Shown in pieces: positions 43,600 to 53,739 of a stretch of 64,000 bases of DNA. This stretch comes from Dehalobacter sp. DCA (GTDB taxonomy: Bacteria > Bacillota > Desulfitobacteriia > Desulfitobacteriales > Syntrophobotulaceae), in the NCBI RefSeq assembly GCF_000305775.1, contig NC_018866.1, positions 992,001 through 1,056,000 on the forward strand, given 5' to 3'. The number at the start of each line of letters is the position of its first letter. Position 1 is the first letter of the stretch. A program made the translations under genes and the position numbers. The notes beneath the pieces were generated by a model. That model searched no databases. It was not told the DNA's origin and was given only the letters and a program-made list of their open reading frames with translations.

Positions 43600-44931
43600 T
43601 TATTGTTTTTCTTCGTCTCTTTTTCGCATGATCATTCTGATTGGCGAACCTTCAAAGCCAAAGTTCTTACGCAGCTGATTTTCCAGATAGCGCTTATACG
43701 AAAAGTGAACAAGCTCCGGATCATTCACAAAGAATATAAAGGTCGGGGGCTGAACACTGCTTTGTGTTGCATATAAAATCTTTAGCCGCACGCCTTTATC
43801 CGATGGCGGCGGATTCAGATGCACCCATTCCCGGAGCAGGTTGTTTAAGGTGCTGGTCGAGATACGTCTGCTGGTCTGCTCTGCAACAAATTCCACCAGA
43901 TCCATAATTTTATTGATTCTTTGGCCTGTCTTGGCCGAAACGAACTGCGTGGGTGCATAAAGGACAAAAGCCAGTTCTTCCCGGATATCTTTTTCATATT
44001 TATTGATGGTTTTCTCATCTTTGATCACAAGATCCCATTTATTGATCACAAGGATGAGACCTTTTCCTGCTTCATGTGCATAGCCGACAATTTTCTTGTC
44101 CTGGTCTGTTACGCCTTCGATGGCATTAATCACCATCAGTACGACATCCGACCTGTCCACAGCCCGGAAAGAACGCACCACACTGTAGTTCTCCGTAACT
44201 TCGGAGATTTTTTTCTTGCGCCTGATGCCGGCCGTATCGATTAATACATAATTTCTGTCTTCATACGTAAACGGAGTATCGATCGCATCCCTGGTCGTTC
44301 CGGGTATGTCACTGACAATGACCCGTTCCTCCCCGAGCAGTATATTGACAATCGATGATTTGCCGACATTCGGTCTGCCAATCACGGCGATTTTGATCAC
44401 ATCCGGGTCATAGTCGGCCGCGGCATCTTCCGGCAGGACCGAAACAAGCGTATCGAGAAGATCCCCGGTATTCATACCGTGAACGGCCGAAACTGGAATC
44501 GGATCACCGAAACCCAGCGGCAGAAATTCATGGGCCTCTGCCTCAAACCGGGTAAATTTTTCTACTTTATTCGCGACCAGCAATACCGGTTTGCTCGATT
44601 TCCGCAGGTATCTGGCGATCTGCTGATCATCCGGCGTAATTCCGGATTTGGCATCGACAAGAAACATGATGACATCAGCTTCATCGACTGCGATTTCGGC
44701 CTGCTGTTTCATCTTCGATGAAAGCGGTGTCGTTTCATCTTTAAATTCTATACCACCGGTATCAATCAGCGTAAATTTTCTGCCAAGCCATTCAGCATCA
44801 TAATATAACCGGTCCCTTGTTACCCCGGGGGTATTTTCAACGATGGCCACCAAGCCGCCGACGATTCTGTTAAATAGCGTCGATTTCCCGACATTCGGAC
44901 GTCCAACAATTGCTACCACAGGTTTACTCAT
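43600..44931 (-). CDS. der: Ribosome-assembly GTPase Der (EngA)
   Basis: A 443-residue protein with two tandem GTPase domains and a C-terminal KH-like domain. The first P-loop is GRPNVGKS (10-17) and the second GRPNVGKSS (about 181). DTGGIEF and [10 protein letters not shown] are the G3 motifs, and NKVE and NKWD the G4 motifs. It is essential for 50S subunit maturation. GGAGG lies before the ATG at 44931, which overlaps the end of the radical SAM/DUF512 gene by eight bases. The DUF512-der-plsY-gpsA order is conserved in many clostridia. Confidence 0.95.
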   Translation of the reverse strand: MSKPVVAIVGRPNVGKSTLFNRIVGGLVAIVENTPGVTRDRLYYDAEWLGRKFTLIDTGGIEFKDETTPLSSKMKQQAEIAVDEADVIMFLVDAKSGITPDDQQIARYLRKSSKPVLLVANKVEKFTRFEAEAHEFLPLGFGDPIPVSAVHGMNTGDLLDTLVSVLPEDAAADYDPDVIKIAVIGRPNVGKSSIVNILLGEERVIVSDIPGTTRDAIDTPFTYEDRNYVLIDTAGIRRKKKISEVTENYSVVRSFRAVDRSDVVLMVINAIEGVTDQDKKIVGYAHEAGKGLILVINKWDLVIKDEKTINKYEKDIREELAFVLYAPTQFVSAKTGQRINKIMDLVEFVAEQTSRRISTSTLNNLLREWVHLNPPPSDKGVRLKILYATQSSVQPPTFIFFVNDPELVHFSYKRYLENQLRKNFGFEGSPIRMIMRKRDEEKQ

Positions 44932-46252
44932 TTTCCGAACCTCCAATCGTTATCCCAAAAAGTCCTTCTATAAAAGATTGACCATCATTCTCCACAACTA
45001 CCGGTATGCCATTGACCTGTTCGGTCAGCCACCGGACATCATATCCATCGAGGAATACTTCTTCACCGGCTCTCAGCATCACGCGCGATAGTAAGAAATA
45101 CTCTCCCTGCAGGTCACCCAGTTGCGGTGCGATGTCCTGAGCCGTGAGCAACCCTGCTACGGTCACCGCAGGTCCAAAAAAACGGTTGCCAATCTCATGA
45201 ACGGTAATATGTACACCCTGAACTGCAGGCAGCTCCGCGATCCTGGACCGGAAATATGCCGCTGCTGATGAACCAGTTACGAGATGTATCTTTCTTTCCG
45301 GAATCTGCCTCGGCAGGTCACAGAGACACATCCGGATTTCTTCCTGAAACTTTCGGGCCATGCCAATGCCGTTTTCCAGTTGCGGAAAGTCATCATATTC
45401 TGGATATGACGGAAGATCTCTGCCGGCAAGCATATAAAATTCATCAGAAAAATAAACAAGGTTTAGTCCGGTCCATTTTCGGTATTTCTGCTGCCATTCT
45501 ATACCGATATCCAGGACTTCCTTGGCCTCCTCCGGCGTTACAGTCCGAAGTTCAGGCAATCCATCCCTGTACTTTGTTAAGCCGACCGGAACAATCCCAA
45601 TGGACTGGACCTGTGGGAAAAAGGCCGCAAGGTTCTCCACGGTTTCCTGCAAGATCTCCCGGTCATTGTAATCAGGGACCAGAACGATCTGCGTATGAAG
45701 AACAAGACCAGCTTCAGCAAGCCTTTTTATTTGCTCCGCCAGCTTCCCGGCCTGCCTGTTTCTCATCAGTTTCTCCCTGACGACGGGATTCCATGCATGA
45801 ACGGAGATATACAAAGGACTTAGATGCATGTCGATGATTCTCTGAAAATCCTTCTCCTTCAGGTTGGACAAAGTGATATAGCTCCCCTGGTTCACCGACA
45901 ACCGGTAATCGTCATCCAGATCGTACAGCGATGATCTCATCCCGGGAGGCATCTGCCGGACAAAGCAGAAAACACAGTTATTCCGGCACTTCATTAGTCC
46001 GTCCCGGCCTACGCTGCTGACTTCGATACCAAGCAGTTCCTCCGGTTCCTTGATAATCTCCAGTTCCCAGATCTCATGATTCTTCTTCTGAATGATTAAT
46101 GTAAATTCTTCTTCAGCGGTCCAATACTGCAAATCCAAAATATCCTGAACATTGTGCTGATCCACCTGGAGAATCTCATCTCCGGGTTCGATTTCCATCT
46201 CAGCAGCAATACTGTTTTTCATGACAGCAGATACCATCAACCCATTGGGCAT
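44924..46252 (-). CDS. Radical SAM-like DUF512 protein with PDZ domain
   Basis: A 442-residue protein. The N-terminal PDZ-like domain (about 1-65; [17 protein letters not shown]) is followed by a radical-SAM-like barrel with the cysteine cluster CRNNCVFCF (about 90-98). A C-terminal DUF512 domain ends the protein (about 250-440; [15 protein letters not shown]). The CxxxCxxC spacing could bind a [4Fe-4S] cluster. Its reaction is not known. AAAGGA is eight bases before the ATG at 46252; an ATG three codons earlier overlaps that site. It overlaps der, with which it is generally linked in Firmicutes. Confidence 0.88.
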   Translation of the reverse strand: MPNGLMVSAVMKNSIAAEMEIEPGDEILQVDQHNVQDILDLQYWTAEEEFTLIIQKKNHEIWELEIIKEPEELLGIEVSSVGRDGLMKCRNNCVFCFVRQMPPGMRSSLYDLDDDYRLSVNQGSYITLSNLKEKDFQRIIDMHLSPLYISVHAWNPVVREKLMRNRQAGKLAEQIKRLAEAGLVLHTQIVLVPDYNDREILQETVENLAAFFPQVQSIGIVPVGLTKYRDGLPELRTVTPEEAKEVLDIGIEWQQKYRKWTGLNLVYFSDEFYMLAGRDLPSYPEYDDFPQLENGIGMARKFQEEIRMCLCDLPRQIPERKIHLVTGSSAAAYFRSRIAELPAVQGVHITVHEIGNRFFGPAVTVAGLLTAQDIAPQLGDLQGEYFLLSRVMLRAGEEVFLDGYDVRWLTEQVNGIPVVVENDGQSFIEGLFGITIGGSENE

Positions 46253-46400
46253 TTTTTCCATCCTTTTCCAGCGTAAAACGTTTTAGCACTTGGTTAACTT
46301 TTTTATTATACTATAATGACTATTATAAAGGTACTAGTAAACCATTTTTCAAATAACTACCCAATCAAATTGAAACATAAACAACCTTATGATTAGTCTG

Positions 46401-47519
46401 CTAGCTGCTTCGCAACAGCTTATCCTGTCGGAAGCGCGAAATATTCAATAAAATACCTATTTCAAACATGGTTACAAGCAGGGAGCTTCCTCCATAGGAT
46501 ACGAGAGGAAGCGTAATCCCAGTTACCGGAAAAAGACCGGTTACAACACAAAGATTAATCACGGTTTGGATGCCCAGGATCGTTGTGATCCCAAATCCGA
46601 GCATCCGTCCGAATCCATCCGGACATTGCCGGGATATGGCATAGCCGCGCCAAATAAGTACGATAAAACACAAGATCATAAGCGAAGTCCCGAAGAAACC
46701 AAATTCTTGTCCGATCACGGCAAAAATGGTATCCGTATAATTTTCAGGCAAAAACCCGAGCCCTTCATTGCTTCTCCCGATACCGATCCCGAGCAGTCCG
46801 CCCGACCCGAAGGCTATCTGGGCATTAATTTGCTGATAGCCAAATGATGTTGCATATTCCCAAGGATGCAGCCAGCCCAAAATTCTGTTCCACTGATACT
46901 CTTCACCTTTGACCAGGTAGAATCCCGGGATGCCAATTAGAGGTATCGCAGCCAGGAAATAACCCGTCGGGAGCTCCGTCATCATCAGCATAAACGCTCC
47001 TGCACCCAGGATGACAATCGCAGTACCAAGGTCAGGTTGCTTATAAACGAGCAGGCAGATGACGCCAAGCACACCCACTGGCAGGAAAATATCCTTAATT
47101 TTTTTGACCGGGTAGCGGCTAAGGATATAAGCAAAGAAGAAGACAATGGCCAGCTTTGCAATTTCTGACGGCTGTACGGACATCCCGAAAATATCCAGCC
47201 AGCGAGCCGAACCTTTCTTTGTACTTGATAGGCTGCTGAATTCAACCATCAAGAGCAGGATGACACTGACGAGTATACTGATCCCAGATACCTTCCGAAA
47301 GACCTTTAAAGGAAGATAAACAGCTGCCGCGGCTGCAAAGATTCCTAAGCCTACCCACTGCAACTGCCTAAGAAACAAATAATAGGAATTATTTTTGTTC
47401 TCATAAGAAAAAGAGGAGCCAGCACTTAAGACCATAATCAGGCCAACTGCCAAAATGATTACCGCAGAAAATAACAGAATAAAGTCAGGATTTTTTGTTT
47501 TTATCTTCTGAGCAGCCAT
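46401..47519 (-). CDS. SEDS glycosyltransferase, FtsW/SpoVE type
   Basis: A 372-residue polytopic protein (about ten helices) of the SEDS family, which polymerises lipid II into peptidoglycan. The loop KGSARWLDIFGMSVQPSEIA (with the catalytic-type Asp region) and the C-terminal TGITLPLVSYGGSSLL identify the FtsW/SpoVE branch. In this location it could serve division or spore cortex synthesis, and I cannot separate these. AGGAGG lies seven bases before the ATG at 47519. The next gene upstream is ispH-rpsA. Confidence 0.88.
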   Translation of the reverse strand: MAAQKIKTKNPDFILLFSAVIILAVGLIMVLSAGSSFSYENKNNSYYLFLRQLQWVGLGIFAAAAAVYLPLKVFRKVSGISILVSVILLLMVEFSSLSSTKKGSARWLDIFGMSVQPSEIAKLAIVFFFAYILSRYPVKKIKDIFLPVGVLGVICLLVYKQPDLGTAIVILGAGAFMLMMTELPTGYFLAAIPLIGIPGFYLVKGEEYQWNRILGWLHPWEYATSFGYQQINAQIAFGSGGLLGIGIGRSNEGLGFLPENYTDTIFAVIGQEFGFFGTSLMILCFIVLIWRGYAISRQCPDGFGRMLGFGITTILGIQTVINLCVVTGLFPVTGITLPLVSYGGSSLLVTMFEIGILLNISRFRQDKLLRSS

Positions 47520-47608
47520 TTTTTGACCTCCTGTTGCATTAATTCCGTCTGAAGTGAAATGACTTCCTGCCAAATCAAAGCAAGAAGCCATTTGATGCAT
47601 TAATTTTA

Positions 47609-49660
47609 TTAAAGTGTGTCCACGTCTGTATCCGGGATATTTCCGATTTTCTCGCCAATCGTAACTTCAGGTATTTCCGGTTGGTTCTCCAAATCCTGAC
47701 GGGCACTGGCTTCACTGGCTTCCGTAAGAAGTTCCCGGATACTCAAGCTTATTTTTTTATCTTCCGGTTTAAAATCGATGACTTTGGCTGTGATCTCCTG
47801 CCCAACCTGTACGACATCCTGTACTTTCATGACCCTGTGGTCGGCCAGCTGGGAAATATGCACCAGCGCATCGATCCCGTCCTCCAGTTCTACGAAAGCG
47901 CCAAAAGGTGCGATTCTGACGACTTTGCCGTGTACGATGGATCCCACGGCATATTTTTCAGCAGCAGCAGACCACGGATTCGTTTTAAGCTGTTTTAACC
48001 CGAGGGAAATCCTGCCTTTTTGGGTATCAATCGCTAAGATCTGAACTTCAACTTCATCATCGACATTCACGATCTCCGACGGGTGTTTTACTCTGGAGAA
48101 AGCCATATCCGAGATGTGCAGCAGCCCGTCAATACCGCCAAGATCAACAAACGCACCAAAATCGGCCAGGCGGCGGACTGTTCCCTTTATGATATCGCCT
48201 TCTTTAAGCGTCTCCAGAAGCTTTTCTTTTTTACCTTCCTGCTCTTCAGCTAAAATGACCTTTTGGGAAAGAACCAGTTTCTTCTTGTATTCATCGTACT
48301 CGATGACTCTTAAACGAAGTGTTTTCCCTATATATTTTTCAAGATTGTCTACGAAGCCGGTCTCAACCTGAGAAGCAGGCACAAAGCCTCTCATTCCGAG
48401 GTCGACCAGAAGTCCGCCTTTGACTGCTTCCGTAACGACTGCCTGAACTTCTTCTTTTGATTCGGCCAGATGGGCCAACTGTTCCTTCGCTTCAACCTCA
48501 TTAGCCCGTTTACGGGATAAAACAGGGTAGCCTTCCTGGTTTTCAACACGCATGACCATCACAGAAATCGTGTCACCAATTTTAACGAGATCATTAATAT
48601 TCGAAACCTTGGTAGCGGAAAGCTCCTCAAAAGGAATCATGCCCTCCGATTTCCAGGCAATATCCACAAATACCTCATCGCCTGTTATTTTTACGACGGT
48701 CCCTTTGACAATCGCGCCCCGATAAAGTTTGGGCAGTCCCTTATCAAAATTTTCCATCATGTTCTCTTCATCACTAACCGTACTAACCGTCTTCACAACG
48801 CTTTCCTCAGCCTCTTGGATCTGTGTTTTTTCCATAAACTCCGACATTTTCTTGCAAACCTCCTCGATAATCCAATCCGGTGTGGAAGCTCCTGCTGTCA
48901 AGCCGGTGATTTTAGCATCCGTAAACCAGATCTCCAGTAATTCTTCAGCTGTTTCGATACAGTATGTTTTCGTTTTCCCACTGCAGATCGATCCCAGTTT
49001 TCGTGTGTTGGAACTGCTCAAGCCCCCCACGACAATCATCAGATCCACTTTTTCAGCCAATTCTCTGGCTGAGGCCTGACGTTCTTCAGTTGCCGCGCAG
49101 ATCGTATTCTGGACGATCAGCTCCCCAGTATGTTTTTTTAATTCTTCAACAACCGTAAAAAAATGGCTTTTTTGCTGTGTTGTTTGGGCCAGGACAGTAA
49201 TTCTCGGGTAGTACGGCAAATCTTCAGCCTCGGCCAGCGTCTCTATGGCGAGGGCATTACTTCCTGCCCATCCCAGGATCCCTTTAACTTCCGGATGGCT
49301 TTTGTCACCGACAACAATGACAAAACTGTTTGCTGATGAGCTTGCGGCCATTCTTTGCGCTTTTTGAACATAAGGACACGTTGCATCAATAATGGTAATT
49401 CCACGTTCCTTTGCTTCCTCGTACGTTTCCGGGGGAACGCCATGCGACCTGATTACAAGCTGTTGACCCATTTTAGCCTCATCAACAGAGTGAATGACTT
49501 CCAATCCTTTCTCAGCCAAATAATCAACAACTTGCTGATTATGAATGAGCGGTCCCAAAGATGCAGTCAACCCGGTGCCGGCAGCTTTTTCAGCCAATTC
49601 AATCGCCCGTTTGACTCCAAAACAGAAACCTGCTTTTGCCGCTCGCTGAATCGTCAACAA
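47609..49660 (-). CDS. ispH: IspH-ribosomal protein S1 fusion
   Basis: A 683-residue bifunctional protein. Residues 1-285 are IspH (LytB), which makes IPP and DMAPP from HMBPP with a [4Fe-4S] cluster. The ligands are C13 (GFCFGVKRA), the Cys of IDATCPYVQ and the Cys of NTICAATEERQ. After an acidic linker come four S1 RNA-binding repeats (about 310-385, 395-460, 482-550, 567-635), the last ones reading GFGAFVDL-like and FGAFVELEDGIDALVH. This fusion is known in Clostridia. Tandem TTG codons serve as start, with GGAGGG upstream. It feeds the isoprenoid pathway used by the prenyl synthase. Confidence 0.95.
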   Translation of the reverse strand: MLTIQRAAKAGFCFGVKRAIELAEKAAGTGLTASLGPLIHNQQVVDYLAEKGLEVIHSVDEAKMGQQLVIRSHGVPPETYEEAKERGITIIDATCPYVQKAQRMAASSSANSFVIVVGDKSHPEVKGILGWAGSNALAIETLAEAEDLPYYPRITVLAQTTQQKSHFFTVVEELKKHTGELIVQNTICAATEERQASARELAEKVDLMIVVGGLSSSNTRKLGSICSGKTKTYCIETAEELLEIWFTDAKITGLTAGASTPDWIIEEVCKKMSEFMEKTQIQEAEESVVKTVSTVSDEENMMENFDKGLPKLYRGAIVKGTVVKITGDEVFVDIAWKSEGMIPFEELSATKVSNINDLVKIGDTISVMVMRVENQEGYPVLSRKRANEVEAKEQLAHLAESKEEVQAVVTEAVKGGLLVDLGMRGFVPASQVETGFVDNLEKYIGKTLRLRVIEYDEYKKKLVLSQKVILAEEQEGKKEKLLETLKEGDIIKGTVRRLADFGAFVDLGGIDGLLHISDMAFSRVKHPSEIVNVDDEVEVQILAIDTQKGRISLGLKQLKTNPWSAAAEKYAVGSIVHGKVVRIAPFGAFVELEDGIDALVHISQLADHRVMKVQDVVQVGQEITAKVIDFKPEDKKISLSIRELLTEASEASARQDLENQPEIPEVTIGEKIGNIPDTDVDTL

Positions 49661-49745
49661 AACTGCCCTCCTTTTATGCCTATCACGTCTATTTCGCTGA
49701 GAAAAACAAAATTCCTCCTAGTACCTTGTTAACCTTTTATGATTT

Positions 49746-50327
49746 TTACATTTCATTCACAACATCCATGATTTTATTGGCAAGCCATTCCCTGCTATTT
49801 TCAGTCTTTTCAGGGATTTCAAGGTTATCGGCATAAAATGGCTTACCGATAATTATCCCTATCTTACCCCTTTTTTGGGTTAATAATCCTCTGGCTCCAT
49901 ATACCTTGACCGGCAGAATCGGGGCATGGCTTTTGTTTACAATCAAAACGATCCCTGCCATGGCTTCCTGAATGTCACCGGTTTTGGAGCGGGTACCTTC
50001 CGGAAATATCCCCAGAATTTTTCCTTCTTTTAACAGCCTGACCGATTTTCGGAATGCCCCGATATCGCCCTTCCCGCGTTTAACCGGGAAAGTACCAAGT
50101 CCGTGCAGAATCTGTCCTAACAATGGTATCGAGAAAAGCTCCTCTTTCGCCATGAAATATACCTGTCTTGGCATCGAACAGCCAACAATAATCGGATCCC
50201 AGAGGCTAATATGATTGCAGGCTATAATCACAGGTCCTTCTGCAGGAAAATTTTCCAGGCCTGTTATCCTACATCCTTTGACCTTCAGAACAAGGGTCAT
50301 GATTCCCTTTGCCAATGAATACAGCAT
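49746..50327 (-). CDS. plsC: 1-acyl-sn-glycerol-3-phosphate acyltransferase
   Basis: A 193-residue PlsC-type acyltransferase that makes phosphatidic acid. The HxxxxD motif is in NHISLWDPIIVG, and FPEGTRSKTGD is the glycerol-phosphate-binding block. A hydrophobic N-terminus holds it at the membrane. The ATG at 50327 has GGGAGGATT before it and starts five bases from the cmk stop, so plsC and cmk are co-transcribed. The 17-codon longer frame would lie inside cmk. Confidence 0.93.
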   Translation of the reverse strand: MLYSLAKGIMTLVLKVKGCRITGLENFPAEGPVIIACNHISLWDPIIVGCSMPRQVYFMAKEELFSIPLLGQILHGLGTFPVKRGKGDIGAFRKSVRLLKEGKILGIFPEGTRSKTGDIQEAMAGIVLIVNKSHAPILPVKVYGARGLLTQKRGKIGIIIGKPFYADNLEIPEKTENSREWLANKIMDVVNEM

Positions 50328-50331
50328 CACT

Positions 50332-51009
50332 TTAATCCTCCCTGATAATTCTAATGATCTTGGCAACAACTTCATCAATCGTTAAACCTGTCGTATCGAG
50401 GATCACCGCGTCCTTAGCTGGTTTCAGCGGTGCAAATTTTCTCTGGGAATCTACTGCATCTCGTTTTTCAATATCCGAGCGTATTTCTTCCAAAGATACC
50501 TTCTTACCCTCTTTGATATTCTCAAGGTATCTTCGACGTGCGCGTTCAGAAGCCGAAGCCGTCAGAAAAATCTTAATTCCGGCATCCGGCAGGACGTATG
50601 TACCGATATCCCTGCCATCCATCACGATATTGCCCTTCAGTGCTTCCTGACGCTGTAGTTCAACCAGCCGGTTACGAACCCCGGGATAAGATGCAATCAG
50701 CGATACTGCCCTGCTTACCTCAACATCCCGGATTTTAGAGGTAACATCTTCCCCGTCGCAGAGTACGGTTTGACGGTCAATATGGCTTAGTCTGATGTCA
50801 ATGATCCGGGCCAGACCTGTTACTGCCTTTTCATCCTGAAGGGAAATTCCTGAAGCAAGGGCTTTATAAGCTACAGTTCGATACATCGCACCTGTATCAA
50901 GATAATACAAGTCAAGTTTGTCGGCAACGATTCTCGCAATGGTACTTTTTCCTGCCCCGGCAGGACCGTCAATCGCCACCTGCAAATGATTTTCACGCAA
51001 ATGTTCCAA
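50332..51009 (-). CDS. cmk: Cytidylate kinase
   Basis: A 225-residue (d)CMP kinase. The P-loop is DGPAGAGKST (about 14-23), followed by LYYLDTGAMYRTVAYKAL, MDGRDIGTYVLPDA and the lid segment with ASERARRRYLEN. It phosphorylates CMP and dCMP for nucleotide supply. The probable start is TTG at 51009, with GGAGC six bases before it. The cmk-plsC-ispH/rpsA order is typical of Clostridia and supports all three calls. Confidence 0.94.
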   Translation of the reverse strand: MEHLRENHLQVAIDGPAGAGKSTIARIVADKLDLYYLDTGAMYRTVAYKALASGISLQDEKAVTGLARIIDIRLSHIDRQTVLCDGEDVTSKIRDVEVSRAVSLIASYPGVRNRLVELQRQEALKGNIVMDGRDIGTYVLPDAGIKIFLTASASERARRRYLENIKEGKKVSLEEIRSDIEKRDAVDSQRKFAPLKPAKDAVILDTTGLTIDEVVAKIIRIIRED

Positions 51010-51115
51010 AACGATGCTCCAATCAAAAAAATCTTAATCTTGCGCGCTGTTTCGAAGCTCGCATCTGCCAAAATTATACCACAGCAAAATGATCGCTTAC
51101 AATTCACTTTACGGT

Positions 51116-51778
51116 TTAAGATACTGAGACCCCGATAACCGCCAGTAAGTTATTCAGCGCATGAAGCCCGATTGCCGGATAAATCGAATCATGTTTGGTA
51201 TATAAAAAACCAAGTCCGATTCCGAGAACCAGCTTCGGAATGAAGCCGGTCAAATCAAAATGCAGGGCGGAAAAAATGCAGGCACTGATTACAATCGCCG
51301 TCCATTTGCCGAAATAATTCCGCAAACAGCCGAGCAGTACTCCCCGGAACAGCGTTTCCTCAATAAAAGGAACAATAACGGCGATCAGAAAAATGTTCGC
51401 AATGAACATGGAAATTGTCGGGTTCTGCAGTAACTTTACCAGTTCATTTTCTGCCGTCGTCTGGCCTGAATAATACAGAAATGCCATATAGATCATATTA
51501 ATCAGCCAAACCAAAAAACAGAATTTGAATACATCAATAAGGGCGGAAGCAAAACTGGTCCTTCTCCAGCCCAGGTCATTCAGGGAAAGCCTATTTTTGA
51601 ACATAATCAGCATAATCAAAAAAACAAACAGGGTATTCGAAGTCATCATGGAAAGATAATAGGCCGTTTTGATTTCAGGAAAGAACTGATAGATAGAATA
51701 ACTGACGAATGGCATCAGTAAAAAAACAACTGCCACACCGATCACAAAATAAGCTAAGGCCTTAAAATTCAACTTCAT
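51116..51778 (-). CDS. CPBP family intramembrane metalloprotease
   Basis: A 220-residue membrane protein with about six helices. The Abi/CPBP motif EETLFRGVLLGCLR (about 140-153) is followed by the His-containing SALHFDLTGFIPK, and a third motif follows in LHALNNLLAV. These supply the two Glu and the His ligands of the Rce1-like protease. The substrate is unknown; relatives act in bacteriocin immunity or protein maturation. AGGGGA precedes the ATG at 51778. It is followed by cmk in the same direction after a 106-bp gap. Confidence 0.88.
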   Translation of the reverse strand: MKLNFKALAYFVIGVAVVFLLMPFVSYSIYQFFPEIKTAYYLSMMTSNTLFVFLIMLIMFKNRLSLNDLGWRRTSFASALIDVFKFCFLVWLINMIYMAFLYYSGQTTAENELVKLLQNPTISMFIANIFLIAVIVPFIEETLFRGVLLGCLRNYFGKWTAIVISACIFSALHFDLTGFIPKLVLGIGLGFLYTKHDSIYPAIGLHALNNLLAVIGVSVS

Positions 51779-51890
51779 ATTTCATCCCCTGCAATTACAT
51801 AAATTATCCTAGATTATTTTTTTCAGATCTATACATAATAAATTTAAATGAATTACACAGAAATATATACAGCGGAAGGAGGCTGTTAGG

Positions 51891-52070
51891 ATGCTTTATT
51901 CCAAAAAATCGGATCATAGCTTGCTGTTCATGGGTTCTGCCATGGTGGGGGGATTTTTGCTGGGTTGTACTTATAAAAGATATGGCAAAAAAATCGAAAA
52001 ACACATTCAAAAGTTTTGGCAAAAAGATTCGAATGATGATATGTTCGCAGCACACGAAAGCGAAATCTGA
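51891..52070 (+). CDS. Small membrane-anchored protein, 59 residues
   Basis: A 59-codon gene with a hydrophobic segment (about 11-26; LLFMGSAMVGGFLLGC), a basic stretch (KRYGKKIEKHIQKFW) and an acidic end (DSNDDMFAAHESE). GGAAGGAGG stands eight bases before the ATG. It is divergent from the CPBP protease. I do not recognise the family; a small inner-membrane protein of unknown role. Confidence 0.68.
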   Translation: MLYSKKSDHSLLFMGSAMVGGFLLGCTYKRYGKKIEKHIQKFWQKDSNDDMFAAHESEI

Positions 52071-52228
52071 ATCAGCGATCATCGCCTCTTATCTTTATTC
52101 GCTGACACTCTGCTCCTTAACCGGAGCCTTTTTTATTCTATCAGAAAGAATACGTTCCTTTCTGATAGATCTAAGTGCAACTAAGGCTGCTGCCAAAAGG
52201 ATTGGCCACAGTCAAGTTTTCTATATTT

Positions 52229-52648
52229 TCAGCTTCGTGGGGCAACCCTGTGTCCAAGGCCTACGGCTACTTCATCCAAATGCAGCAGCCCTACCCCAAA
52301 AAACACGGCCACGCTGAGATGATCACCGCGGTGGGCAATCCCAATTTTTCCTCCGATATTCAGCCCCGCTGCTTTCGGCATAATCTGGCTTAAAGCCTCA
52401 CGTGTCGCGCCCGCGACGGCCCCTTCGTCGCCATGGGAATCGTGGATTACCCCTTCACGTTTCGAAGCAACAATCGCCCTTTCGACAAGCTTTTTAATTG
52501 AAGCAAGATAATCTCCGCCATAATCTACGGCAACTGTCTTGATGTTATCCGCTAAAAATTTCTGTTTAAGCGCACTTTCCTCTTCTCTGGTTTCACTCAT
52601 TGCCATTCTTAAAGCAGCCAGAGCAACCGTCTTACTATCCGGCATCAT
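52229..52648 (-). CDS. hutP: HutP family RNA-binding regulator
   Basis: A 139-residue HutP-like protein. In Bacillus subtilis HutP binds histidine and Mg2+ and acts as an antiterminator of the histidine-utilisation operon. The blocks SKTVALAALRMAMSETREEE (N-terminal), HGDEGAVAGATREAL, GIAHRGDHLSVAVFFG and GLLHLDEVAVGLGHR (His ligands) are present. GAAGGAGG stands eight bases before the ATG at 52648. No hut genes are nearby, so the target here may be different, as is usual for clostridial orphans. Confidence 0.85.
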   Translation of the reverse strand: MMPDSKTVALAALRMAMSETREEESALKQKFLADNIKTVAVDYGGDYLASIKKLVERAIVASKREGVIHDSHGDEGAVAGATREALSQIMPKAAGLNIGGKIGIAHRGDHLSVAVFFGVGLLHLDEVAVGLGHRVAPRS

Positions 52649-52806
52649 AGCCAATCCTCCTTCTAGGCAAACGTTCTTCATGACGCTAACAAACAATTAC
52701 ACGCTAAAAAAGAGGCGATGTCAGAAAAAACAACACCTGCTTTCATTATATTACATGAATTTTCGGAGATTAGCAAAGCTTATCTTGAGGGACTACGACG
52801 AGCTTA

Positions 52807-53265
52807 TCAGCTGGCCTCCGCAGATTTTAACTTCACATCAAAACTTTTGACATCCCCGTTAAGTTCAATCGAATATGTTTTACTATTCAGAATCACATTG
52901 ACAGTGACCGGATAAGGAATGCCGGTTGCATCCAGAACAACGGTTCCCGGTTTAACTGTGATGCTTTTCCCATTTTCAATGGTTCCAATATCCTGGTCAT
53001 TTTGTCTAACCATTACAACACTGTCAGGAGTTATCTCAAAGGAGAGACTAATGGAGTCGCTGTTTGCATTTTCGCTGTATTTAAAGGCCGGGGCATCTAT
53101 TTCTCCGGAAAATTTCAGATAGAACTCGACGGGATCGGTAAATGCTTTCAGCTGATACAGCCCTAACAATACTGTACAAACTGCCATAATCCTGATGGCT
53201 GTTTTCTCAAAGCCCTGAAACCTTGACACTTTTTGGCGCGGGAAAGAAAATCTCCTGGAGCGCAT
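52807..53265 (-). CDS. Membrane-anchored hypothetical protein
   Basis: A 152-residue protein with a basic cytoplasmic start (RSRRFSFPRQKVSRFQG), one membrane helix (about 23-43) and an extracytoplasmic beta-rich domain. That domain shows repeated Val/Ile-x-Val strands (SITVKPGTVVLDATGIPYPV). GAGGTGA precedes the ATG at 53265; a GTG three codons earlier overlaps that site. No family is recognised. Two copies of the palindromic repeat lie just upstream. Confidence 0.6.
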   Translation of the reverse strand: MRSRRFSFPRQKVSRFQGFEKTAIRIMAVCTVLLGLYQLKAFTDPVEFYLKFSGEIDAPAFKYSENANSDSISLSFEITPDSVVMVRQNDQDIGTIENGKSITVKPGTVVLDATGIPYPVTVNVILNSKTYSIELNGDVKSFDVKLKSAEAS

Positions 53266-53348
53266 TTGACTCACCTCAGTAATATGTATGCGCCGCTAGG
53301 AATTTGCATGCCGACATCATTCTGTAAGGCATCTATAAAACCTTATCT

Positions 53349-53449
53349 GGGGTTGGTCTGCATGCCACAATACCACTTTCTATTCTCCCCCAAGCAATCG
53401 TGTACCTTCGCCCATATTCCACTTGCGCGGTTACTGTGGCGTGAAGACC
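53349..53449 (-). repeat. Covarying palindromic repeat, diverged copy D
   Basis: A 101-bp region. Its minus-strand right end AAAGTGGTATTGTGGCATGC then CAGACCAACCCC matches copy B. Its left end GGTCTTCACGCCACAG and CGCGCAAGTGGA are recognisable as the other arm. The inner part is diverged, and the central hairpin is lost. It lies 116 bp from copy C in opposite orientation. Confidence 0.55.
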
Positions 53450-53565
53450 TTCTAACAGGAAGTCGCTGATAAGCTTACATGAAAGGCGTTTATTGAACTG
53501 CTCCTCGAACGCACAAGATAACGAGCTGCATTCTGGCATACAACCCCGCTTAAATAACCTATGAT

Positions 53566-53677
53566 CAGTCTGGGGGCCACAGTTCCGCTGTGAGTGGAGC
53601 ACGATGCGGAGCGCGGCTTTTTGCGCCATGGAGGGCGCAATAGCCGAAAAGCGGTATTGTGGCCTCCAGACCTACCC
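53566..53677 (+). repeat. Covarying palindromic repeat, copy C
   Basis: A 112-bp element, the best-paired copy. The outer stem GTCTGGgGGCCAC / GTGGCCtCCAGAC has 12 of 13 pairs. Next are CCGCT/AGCGG and GGCT/AGCC, and the inner hairpin is TTGCGCC/GGGCGCAA around ATGGA. With copies A and B the same positions pair with different bases. The rest of the 53450-53739 gap holds no gene. Confidence 0.82.
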
Positions 53678-53739
53678 AAGAGTGGCATAGCCGTCCGCCA
53701 TAATCTTGTCGCTCCTTGCTTCTATGGCTCATTCGCCTT

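Noticed and set aside
45256..45780. Long plus-strand open frame opposite the DUF512 gene
   Set aside because: It is antisense to a well-conserved gene, has no ribosome binding site, and its composition is that of a reversed GC-biased gene.
53333..53688. Minus-strand open frames between the hypothetical protein and the BaiN-type gene
   Set aside because: They lie across repeat copies C and D and arise from the repeats' GC content.
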